NCBI RefSeq assembly: GCF_014837155.1
Contig: NZ_JACYHA010000006.1
Coordinates: 154,568-218,567 of the forward strand
Length of the DNA stretch: 64,000 bases
Reading direction: 5' to 3'
Source of the DNA: Litchfieldia stipae
GTDB lineage: Bacteria > Bacillota > Bacilli > Bacillales > Bacillaceae_L
The notes beneath the pieces were generated by a model, which saw only the letters and a program-made list of their open reading frames with translations, did no database searches and was not told the DNA's origin. Positions 1 to 6,449 of this stretch are shown here, piece by piece. Numbering within the stretch: position 1 is the stretch's first letter; the number at the start of each line of letters is the position of its first letter. The position numbers were made by a program, and so were the translations under genes.

Positions 1-1202
1 GGTTGTGTAGGTAGAATTAGTGTGTAAACCATCTATGTAATTGGATCTCCGGAAAAATTCCTCTCGTTCTCTTTGGTATTCGTTAATCGTTTGCGTGTCG
101 AACTCTGTTGGAGGCTGAGGAGCATATGGAAATCTTAGGTGTCCATATTTTTAGCGAAGGTATGCAAATGATCATCTTTATACATTTTTGTGTGCTCATT
201 GATGTCGTCTAAGGTAATATCCCAATCGTAAGCGACATCTGATCTAAAAACATACCTAGATAATATATCACTACTGATAATAACTTGCGTTGGGAACTGT
301 TTTTCTTCCTGCTCTAAAAGATATTTTGAACCAGCATTTTTCTTGCGTACGTTGTTTAATAAATAACCCATCTTATCAGTATTAATCCACAGCTCTTTAA
401 ATTCTTTGTCCCTCAACTTTGTTTCGTGCCTCGCTTGAAACTCAAGGCACTTTTTGTAGAGCCATTCCAACTTGTGATAATAAGTTTGTGCTCCTATATC
501 CAAGATTTCAATCACTCTATTTACAGGAGTTCTATTTGTGATTAATTCAGCAAATAAAGGTAATATATCGTTTCTTTTTTGATGATAAGTTGTACTTTCT
601 ATTGTGGAAGGCAATACATTAGTGATTTTCTTGCAGCATTTACATTGATATTTTTGAGAATTGCCGCTACTTTTCCCACATCTTCTAAATGCTTCTTTTT
701 GATTGAAAGGTGTTAATTCTGATGTTTCACAACCTTCTTTATGAAAGTTATATTCAGGTTCCATTGGTAGAACTGAATTAACTTCAGTTAGTCTTCTAAT
801 TTCTTCAGCGATAGCCCAATTAGACATCGCATAATTCCCGCAATTCCAAACTGCTCCAACACTAGGTGTTACTGGATTAGAAATGAGCCTAGATTCGGTG
901 CCAGATTTTGCGAGTGCCGATTTGTATCTTTTAGGCTTACCTTTTAATTCGTATTGAACTTGAGGCATTCCGAAGTTACTGCAATAAGGGTTAATACAGC
1001 TATTCATTTGAATGGTATATTCTTGGTCTTTGTACCTTATGGTAACAGGTTCGAATAGAGCATTACGGTATTTAGTTGCAAAACGATTATCCGGTAATAA
1101 TGAGTAGTTCTTTTCTCTTTCTAAACGTTCTTCCTCGGAAACAGGAACAATTACATCAAAGATATTATCCATTTTATTTGTTAATCTTTTTAACTTTGCC
1201 AT
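1..1202 (-). pseudogene. Zinc-ribbon transposase-like protein (InsA/IS1-like), frameshifted and cut by the window edge
   Basis: The frame opened by the ATG at 1202 runs to a TAA at 135. Coding-like sequence then continues in the -1 frame to the window edge (reads KYGHLRFPYAPQPPTEFDT and onward without a stop). One extra A in the A5 run at 148-152 would join the frames, so this is a frameshift mutation, a sequencing error, or less likely programmed slippage as in IS1. The N-terminal half has several Cys clusters: CINPYC, then CGKSSG followed by CKCCKK about 12 residues on, the spacing of InsA-type zinc ribbons. A helical stretch and WINTDKMGYL follow, possibly part of a DDE fold. It starts 1 nt after the upstream small gene, so the two are translationally coupled. 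I do not recognise the exact family. Confidence 0.5.
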
Positions 1203-1203
1203 C

Positions 1204-1437
1204 TTATGCTTCCTCACTAAGGGCTAATTGTTGCACTATCCTCTTATTTCGACGTTTTTGATTTATCCAATCGATAAAATTTTGGTCATCTAAGAGGTTC
1301 TTCAAGAAGATATCAACAACCTCATCTTCTGTGTAACCTGTATAATCAGCGTAATGTTTTACAGTTAATTTCGTGTGTTCTGAAACACGCCAGTCGGCTT
1401 TTTTCTCTAATCTCTTTTTAGGTTCAATGAATTGCAT
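1204..1437 (-). CDS. Small ribbon-helix-helix-like protein
   Basis: The product is 77 aa and charged. A short beta-like stretch (HTKLTVKHYADYTG) is followed by two predicted helices (TEDEVVDIFLKNLLDD and FIDWINQKRRNKRIVQQ), a layout compatible with a ribbon-helix-helix DNA-binding protein. It has a strong Shine-Dalgarno sequence, TAGGAGG, 5 nt before the ATG. Its stop codon sits 1 nt before the start of the zinc-ribbon gene, so the two form a coupled pair. A plausible role is a DNA-binding partner or regulator of that transposase-like protein; this is inferred from context only. No homologue is recognised with certainty. Confidence 0.6.
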   Translation of the reverse strand: MQFIEPKKRLEKKADWRVSEHTKLTVKHYADYTGYTEDEVVDIFLKNLLDDQNFIDWINQKRRNKRIVQQLALSEEA

Positions 1438-1782
1438 AATGACCTCCTAAATGACAATAAATTTGACACTATAATTGGCATCGAGTTTTCATTGTACAAC
1501 AAGTATTGTCCAAAGTGGAAAACTCTAAACTTTATGGTGTCAAAATTAATCAAAAAGTTTAATAAACCTTGATATAACAAGAAAATGACGTATGCCAATT
1601 CATACGTCATTTCTTATGTTATTTATTAAGAAAGCACCTCAAAACGGAACCCTTTATTCATGCTAATTGGACTTCTTTTACATTGTTAATTTTCAGCTCG
1701 AAAACTGAACACGTTTAAGAAAAACCTGTATCGTCTATTTATTACACTTTTTTTCGAAATTCTTTCGGAAAACTCCCTTTCA
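1438..1782. other. Intergenic region between the DUF262 gene and the small RHH-like gene
   Basis: There is no convincing gene in these 345 bases. On the minus strand there is a possible weak promoter for the small RHH-like gene: TTGTAC at 1494-1499 with AATTAT or TATAGT near 1468-1476. A strong hairpin at 1583-1612 is listed separately. The remaining 170 bases towards the nuclease stop codon show nothing recognisable. Confidence 0.4.
1583..1612 (-). terminator. Strong hairpin terminator, likely for the DUF262 transcript
   Basis: AAATGACGTATG and CATACGTCATTT form a perfect 12-bp stem around a 6-nt loop, followed on the minus strand by TCTTGTT. It lies 170 nt past the DUF262 stop and upstream of the RHH-like gene, so it would separate the two transcripts. 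The T-tract is imperfect, so a regulatory hairpin is possible. Confidence 0.6.
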
Positions 1783-3444
1783 CTAAATTTTATTGAAACT
1801 CCAGATTTGTTTGGCCATAACTGACAGCTGTTTACTTCTACTTTCAATTTCTTCAAAAGTCCACTTTTTTTTCTTACAAATTTCTTTCGTCAACAAAATA
1901 TTAGACTGAGAATATCTTTGTTTTTTTTCATCAAAAGGGTTATTTGAAGCACCAATGTTTAATTCACTACCTAAAAGAGTTAGGTTTCCAATACGATTTA
2001 CAAATAGTTGATGTTCATTAACTCTTGATCCTAACTCTTTTTCCCAGGTTCTTACACTTCCTTTTGATCTTTTACTTAACTCGCGAGGCATTATATGTTC
2101 AATATGGACATCAGTTCTGGAATTAATCATTTTTTCCTTTGTGTTATTTGTTAAAGTATTTTCAATCATTTCCAGTATATATTTTGTCTGTGATGACCTA
2201 GTGAAGTCCCTGCTATGGAAACTTATGTAGAACTCGGTATCACTTGGGGTTCTCTTTTTTAAATAGTCAATTATATAAGCAACCGGATCTTCTTTATCAA
2301 AAGATTCGAGTGCCAAGTGATTATAAATCCTATCGATGTCCCTTGTAGAGATATTACATATACTTCTTCTGAGTGTGAAAACTTCAATTGCTTTTAAAAT
2401 TCTCATTAGTTGCTCACTCTTAAGATCCATTGATAGGCACCTTATAAGTAAGGGATAACAAGTCGTTGCTTCAATACGAACCAAGGTTTTCAACCTTTCA
2501 TCTACTTCTTTTACACCCAATATTCCATTATACAACTTTACATATAATTCCGATTTAAGCAAGATATCATCTACAAGGTTTAAAATATTCTCGGTATTAT
2601 CAATGAGTTTTTGAAATCTCATATACAATTTTGGAATTGGAACTATACCGTATTCAATTGAAAATAAATAGTGCCTAAAAAACCGAACTTTATCATGCCT
2701 GACAGATTCTATTTCTTCAACATTTTCAATAATTTTGTCCCATACCTCTATGCATTCTTCTAACGTGGATTCATTAGAAGCAATTTTACTTAAAAGATAA
2801 TTCTTTATTAAATCCACTGAAGAAAGAGATAATCCGCGATTATTTAAAGTTTCAAACAGCCTAAATGCATCATAATATGAATCGGTTACCATTAATACAA
2901 GATCAAACGACTCCAATAATCTCGTATAAACATTCTGCCATTTAACCCCTTTTTCCTGAAGCTTTTCTTTAAAAAAGAAATATGCTTGGATTATTTTCTC
3001 TGTTTTAGCCTCTTCCTTAGTTACCCTTTTCTCCACTAATCTTTTAAAAACCTTATTGTCTTTTCTACCCAGAATTAGTTTGGCTTCCTTTTCATCTATT
3101 GTTGAACTTTTTAAAAAGTAGGTATTTATATATCCAGCCCGATCCTCGTCAATTTCCTCAGCAATATCCCTGATAGCCGTTAATATAATTAAGGCAGTAG
3201 TAATACGTTGCTGGCCATCTACTACTTCGAAGTAACTAAACCCTTTTTTGCGTTCAGAACCAATCGTAATAACAGACCCTAAAAAATGGGTTTCTTCTCC
3301 TTCAAGCTTAATCAAATCCTCCCACAAATCATTCCACTGATCCTTCCCCCAATTATAGGTTCTTTGATAAAGGGGTACCCGGTAAACTTCATTAACACTT
3401 CCAAGCATTTTACCAATGCTTAGTCTCTTAGTATCAATAGACAT
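1783..3444 (-). CDS. DUF262-DUF1524 protein, GmrSD/SspE-like modification-dependent nuclease
   Basis: The product is 553 aa. The N-terminal DUF262 domain (about 5-230) shows VPLYQRTYNW, the hallmark DGQQR (about 76-80) that couples nucleotide binding to nuclease control in this family, and FETLNNRGLSLSSVDLIK (about 197-214). The C-terminal DUF1524 domain (about 420-530) shows an HNH-type HIEHIMP (about 447-453), then IGNLTLL and NNPFDEKK. Family knowledge: DUF262-DUF1524 proteins are type IV restriction enzymes (GmrSD) or phosphorothioate-sensing SspE, using NTP to cut phage DNA. The ATG at 3444 is chosen because AGGAG sits 8 nt upstream; an in-frame GTG at 3453 would overlap that ribosome site. 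The gene diverges from an XRE regulator across two palindromes. Which DNA modification it senses is unknown. Confidence 0.85.
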   Translation of the reverse strand: MSIDTKRLSIGKMLGSVNEVYRVPLYQRTYNWGKDQWNDLWEDLIKLEGEETHFLGSVITIGSERKKGFSYFEVVDGQQRITTALIILTAIRDIAEEIDEDRAGYINTYFLKSSTIDEKEAKLILGRKDNKVFKRLVEKRVTKEEAKTEKIIQAYFFFKEKLQEKGVKWQNVYTRLLESFDLVLMVTDSYYDAFRLFETLNNRGLSLSSVDLIKNYLLSKIASNESTLEECIEVWDKIIENVEEIESVRHDKVRFFRHYLFSIEYGIVPIPKLYMRFQKLIDNTENILNLVDDILLKSELYVKLYNGILGVKEVDERLKTLVRIEATTCYPLLIRCLSMDLKSEQLMRILKAIEVFTLRRSICNISTRDIDRIYNHLALESFDKEDPVAYIIDYLKKRTPSDTEFYISFHSRDFTRSSQTKYILEMIENTLTNNTKEKMINSRTDVHIEHIMPRELSKRSKGSVRTWEKELGSRVNEHQLFVNRIGNLTLLGSELNIGASNNPFDEKKQRYSQSNILLTKEICKKKKWTFEEIESRSKQLSVMAKQIWSFNKI

Positions 3445-3484
3445 AATTTTCACTCCTAATATTTGGCAATCAGCAATAATTCTA

Positions 3485-3506
3485 TTATATGCGAATTCGC
3501 ATATAA
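3485..3506. promoter_or_regulatory. Operator 1: perfect 22-bp palindrome overlapping the DUF262 promoter
   Basis: The core ATATGCGAATTCGCATAT is a perfect palindrome that extends two bases on each side. On the minus strand its right edge forms a TATAAT -10 box about 40 nt upstream of the DUF262 start, so a bound repressor would cover the promoter spacer. A second copy lies 62 bp away. The XRE protein encoded just to the right is the obvious candidate ligand; this is inference. Confidence 0.75.
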
Positions 3507-3545
3507 CTAAACGTGAAATATATAAAAATACCTTTAATTAACGAA

Positions 3546-3569
3546 AAAATATGCGAATACGCATATTTT
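3546..3569. promoter_or_regulatory. Operator 2: near-identical palindrome upstream of the XRE gene
   Basis: ATATGCGAATACGCATAT (3549-3566) matches operator 1 at 17 of 18 positions; the arms extend symmetrically with A and T runs. It lies just upstream of an extended -10 element (TGCTATGAT, about 3590-3598) serving the XRE gene, which suggests autoregulation together with control of the divergent nuclease gene. Confidence 0.7.
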
Positions 3570-3650
3570 AATTATTTTGAAATTATTTTTGCTATGATAT
3601 TTCAATACATATTAATTTAATATCACTATTCAAAAGTGGGGTTTTGGTTA

Positions 3651-3947
3651 ATGGAAAATATTGGAGAAAAGTTAAGGAAAATAAGAAATGAAAAGGGAAT
3701 TTCAAGTAATCAATTAGAAATTTTATCTGGCGTTAATCAATCCACAATCATTAGAATTGAAACCAACGTTCAATCTCCATCTATTGAAACTTTACTAAAA
3801 ATTTGTGATGCTTTAGACTATTCCATTGTTCACTTATTTGAAGACAGTGCAGATATGATAAATTTAATTAATACTGCAAAGAAATTGTCACCGAATCAAA
3901 GACAAAAAATTACAGAAATGATTGAAGCCTTTTTAGTTAAAAAATAA
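3651..3947 (+). CDS. XRE-family helix-turn-helix regulator
   Basis: The product is 98 aa. Residues about 4-60 form a Cro/C1-type HTH (IGEKLRKIRNEKGISSNQLE, then GVNQSTIIRIETNVQSPSIETLLKICDALD). A short helical C-terminal tail (about 65-98) is likely used for dimerisation. The ATG at 3651 is taken over the in-frame GTG at 3636 because GTGGGG then lies at a workable distance upstream. It is divergent from the DUF262 nuclease with two palindromes between them, and 76 nt upstream of a MazF-like gene on the same strand. It may be a repressor of the nuclease, like restriction controller proteins, or the antitoxin of the MazF-like protein, or both. The sequence supports DNA binding; the target is inferred. 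Confidence 0.85.
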   Translation: MENIGEKLRKIRNEKGISSNQLEILSGVNQSTIIRIETNVQSPSIETLLKICDALDYSIVHLFEDSADMINLINTAKKLSPNQRQKITEMIEAFLVKK

Positions 3948-4023
3948 TCTATATTACAAAGATATTATTAAAATTATAAGTTCAGGGTTTTGTTTAAATT
4001 TACAACTTTGAGGTGTACATAAA

Positions 4024-4338
4024 ATGAAGAAACAAAGTTATCTATACTGGGGAAATGTTCCGGATAATATTATAATATCTGGTAAAAGACCATTTTTAGT
4101 ATTATCAAAAGAACAATACAATGACACCTGTGTTTTAGTTGCACCACTATTTTCTACAAAGGGGTCACCAACTTCTCATATTCCGATCAGTAAAGAAGTG
4201 TATCCAATAAAAAATGGTGTTATCAGAACGGATTGCATATCAACAATTAATTCCGAATATTTAACAGAAGAAATCTGTAAGTTAAGAGACGAAGATATTA
4301 ACAAAGTAAAGGAAGTTTTAAAATCCATCCTGTTATAA
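4024..4338 (+). CDS. MazF/PemK-like protein (type II toxin fold)
   Basis: The product is 104 aa with the PemK/MazF pattern: KRPFLVLS near the N terminus, a beta-strand CVLVAPLFSTKGSPTSHIPI, then KNGVIRTDCISTI and a helical C terminus. Family members are usually ribosome-independent mRNA endoribonucleases neutralised by a co-encoded antitoxin. A ribosome binding site (TTGAGGTG) precedes the ATG. The only partner candidate is the XRE gene 76 nt upstream, since no MazE/RHH antitoxin is adjacent. It could be a toxin-antitoxin module that stabilises the element or an abortive arm of the defence cassette. The characteristic N-terminal arginine-rich loop is short, so catalytic activity is uncertain. 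Confidence 0.75.
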   Translation: MKKQSYLYWGNVPDNIIISGKRPFLVLSKEQYNDTCVLVAPLFSTKGSPTSHIPISKEVYPIKNGVIRTDCISTINSEYLTEEICKLRDEDINKVKEVLKSILL

Positions 4339-4349
4339 TAAGAATTTGA

Positions 4350-4379
4350 AAGGACCACTTTTATATTAAAGTGGTCCTT
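4350..4379. terminator. Terminator after the MazF-like gene
   Basis: AAGGACCACTTT and AAAGTGGTCCTT form a perfect 12-bp stem with a 6-nt loop, 11 nt past the stop codon. It has a short pyrimidine tail on the plus strand and A-rich sequence on the other side. The neighbouring methyltransferase converges on it, so it probably works for both strands. Confidence 0.7.
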
Positions 4380-4458
4380 CTCATAATTACTATTAACAAT
4401 AAGGTAATTAGGTGTTTGGATAAGGGAATTGGTTTTTGGAGTATAACTTAGTTTTAGA

Positions 4459-5211
4459 TTACACCACCCTCCTTCCTGCTTTATAGCTTGCGGAGGCTTT
4501 ATACAAAACGTTCGAAGCTTTGTTAAAGTAAGTATTATCTAATTCGAAACCAATAAAGTTACGATTTAAATTTATAGCAGCTTGTCCTGTTGATCCTGAA
4601 CCCATAAAACAATCCAATACTGTATCTCCCTCGTTGGTATGAGTTGCAATAATTTCCTCGAGAACAGTTACTGGCTTTTGACATGGGTGAAACCTTACTT
4701 TCCCACTAACTATAGGTGCTTCATAGGAAGACTTGTCATAGTAGGAATTAAAAGTCCTTTTTGTCCCTTTTGTATATGAAATAAAATACTCTCTTGGGTT
4801 TGATAAGTAATTTATCTTCGCATTTATTGGGACCGGGTTTGTTTTTTCCCAGAATCCGATTCTGGGCTGCTTTAATTTCAATTTTTCAGCGATTACTGCG
4901 ATATCACTCATTTTAAAAATATCATAAAAAATCACCATTGTTCCACCCGGAACTAGGACTCGTTTAAATTCCTCTAAAAGAGTAAACCAATCTATACTAT
5001 TTTCTTCTAAATCCCATTCCCCGAATTCCATTGAAATAGAACCAAATTTCTTTTGATCACCGCCACCATTTTTAAAATTTGTCTTTCTAGATATAAAGTA
5101 TGGTGGATCCGTACAGATCAAGTGAACTGATTTGCTAGCAATCTTTTTAATTTCATTAAAGACATCACCATTTATTAACTTTAATTCTTCTGTTTTATTA
5201 TAATTAGTCAT
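4459..5211 (-). CDS. Beta-class DNA methyltransferase (probably N6-adenine), apparently orphan
   Basis: The product is 250 aa. Motif order is DPPY (motif IV, about 35-38), a middle target-recognition stretch, HPCQKP (motif X, about 175-180), and DCFMGSGSTG (motif I, SAM binding, about 200-209). That order defines the beta class, and DPPY favours N6-adenine over N4-cytosine. The ATG at 5211 is chosen because GGGG lies 9 nt upstream; an in-frame TTG at 5224-5226 would begin on that site. No recognisable type II endonuclease is adjacent. The nearest nuclease is the DUF262-DUF1524 gene 1 kb away, with the XRE/MazF pair between. It could protect element DNA or the host from that nuclease, act as an anti-restriction methylase, or be a solitary epigenetic methylase. 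Confidence 0.88.
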   Translation of the reverse strand: MTNYNKTEELKLINGDVFNEIKKIASKSVHLICTDPPYFISRKTNFKNGGGDQKKFGSISMEFGEWDLEENSIDWFTLLEEFKRVLVPGGTMVIFYDIFKMSDIAVIAEKLKLKQPRIGFWEKTNPVPINAKINYLSNPREYFISYTKGTKRTFNSYYDKSSYEAPIVSGKVRFHPCQKPVTVLEEIIATHTNEGDTVLDCFMGSGSTGQAAINLNRNFIGFELDNTYFNKASNVLYKASASYKAGRRVV

Positions 5212-5228
5212 TTTGTATTTCCCCAATC

Positions 5229-5272
5229 GAATTTAATTCTCTTAGATAAGCTAAGGTGTCTGAATTAAATTC
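5229..5272 (-). promoter_or_regulatory. Nested inverted repeat in the methyltransferase leader
   Basis: GAATTTAATTC (5229-5239) and its complement GAATTAAATTC (5262-5272) flank an inner CTTAG/CTAAG pair, giving one interrupted hairpin. It lies 18-61 nt upstream of the methyltransferase ATG. It is either a paired operator or an mRNA leader structure; nothing in the sequence decides between them. Confidence 0.45.
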
Positions 5273-5653
5273 TTTTTGACTAAAAAAAAACAAGTGGATA
5301 AGTACACTTATTAATAAGGTAATATTTGGTTATAAATTATAATCTGTACTAATATCTTACACCTACGCCATACAATATCCACAAAACGGGCATAAGAAAA
5401 ACACTGAAATGATCAGCGTTTTTCCAGTTCCATATTAAGAATGAATTGCATTGCATCGTATCTCTCTTTATTACTTTTAAATACTTTTTTACTTTAATAT
5501 ATCTTAGTTATTTTGAACGTTTATCCTCCACTATTACAAGGATTCCCGGAACCTATAAATATTGTAAGAAAATTAACGTTGCATAAATAAAAAATTATTA
5601 ACAACATGATGATGAGGTGTAGATTTTTACTTTGATTGGTTGAGATGGTTTCC
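5273..5653. other. Intergenic stretch between the methyltransferase and the recombinase operon
   Basis: Besides the listed leader repeat and the terminator at 5397-5423, I see no gene here. Base composition is very AT-rich. A short ATAAGT...ACTTAT inverted pair near 5295 may belong to the methyltransferase promoter. Confidence 0.35.
5397..5423 (-). terminator. Terminator of the recombinase operon
   Basis: On the minus strand AAAAACGCTGA pairs with TCAGTGTTTTT (11 bp, one G-U) around a 5-nt loop and runs into TTTTTCTT. It is about 230 nt past the stop codon of the last gene of the four-gene recombinase operon. Confidence 0.6.
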
Positions 5654-6448
5654 TTATTTTATTTTACATTGGTCAGCAATGCTTTTAAAAAGCTCATAAG
5701 CATCAATTTTATTGCCAAGCTTCTTTTTTATAAACTCAAGGTACCCATAAAGTGTATACTTATCAATAAATATACCCTTAAACTCATTTCCATCCCCTTC
5801 TACTAAGGGCTTTTCTACACCATTCAGAACAACAAATTGTTGAGTTATTAAATTATCTAAAGCCTTTTTATAAACCTGTAGTTCCTGTTTTAATTTTGCT
5901 ACTTCATTTAGACTTACTAACTCACTGGTTTTATTATTGTTTTCTATTGGGGCTAATAGCTTGGCAGAAAGTCTTTCATATAATTCTTTATAGCCTTCTG
6001 TACTCGAAGAGAAAATCGATTCACTTAATTGTTCCCCCTTATTTTCTACTATCCAATCCCTTAAAAACCTCTTTGTAAACTTAGGACATACAACTTTCCC
6101 TTGAGCAATTTTATTTATTAACTCATTTCCATATTTCTCAATTCTTTTTAATTTTTCAGAAAGGTTTTTATTTAATACTTCCTTTGACCTTTGTGCTCGG
6201 ATATCAGCATTGGAAACCCCATATATCTCTTTAACCCATTTATCAAAGTTATTTTTATAGAATGGTTTAGATAAAGTATTTTTGCTAATCTGTTTATCCT
6301 TATTATTTGGATACAATCTTTCTTTTAGTGTTAAAACCACATCAATTTTATTAACTTTCTTAAGTGGGACGTTGTTATTTTTTAAGAACTGGATTGCTTC
6401 ACGTACCAAATCAATCTTTTCAGATTGTTTTTGTTCATTTTTATTCAT
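5654..6448 (-). CDS. Recombinase accessory protein (TnpC-like position), coiled-coil
   Basis: The product is 264 aa, last gene of the recombinase operon. Its ATG follows the stop of the 828-aa recombinase after 1 nt, so it is made with it. The N-terminal part (VREAIQFLKNNNVPLKKVN and ISKNTLSKPFYKN) looks like a small winged or HTH domain, as in TnpC and DUF6262-type partners. Residues about 180-215 (LNEVAKLKQELQVYKKALDNLI) are a likely coiled coil. The C terminus is Lys-rich. In Tn554, TnpC is a small non-catalytic protein that helps integration. This protein is twice as long and assignment rests mainly on position and architecture. Confidence 0.55.
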   Translation of the reverse strand: MNKNEQKQSEKIDLVREAIQFLKNNNVPLKKVNKIDVVLTLKERLYPNNKDKQISKNTLSKPFYKNNFDKWVKEIYGVSNADIRAQRSKEVLNKNLSEKLKRIEKYGNELINKIAQGKVVCPKFTKRFLRDWIVENKGEQLSESIFSSSTEGYKELYERLSAKLLAPIENNNKTSELVSLNEVAKLKQELQVYKKALDNLITQQFVVLNGVEKPLVEGDGNEFKGIFIDKYTLYGYLEFIKKKLGNKIDAYELFKSIADQCKIK

Positions 6449-6449
6449 C

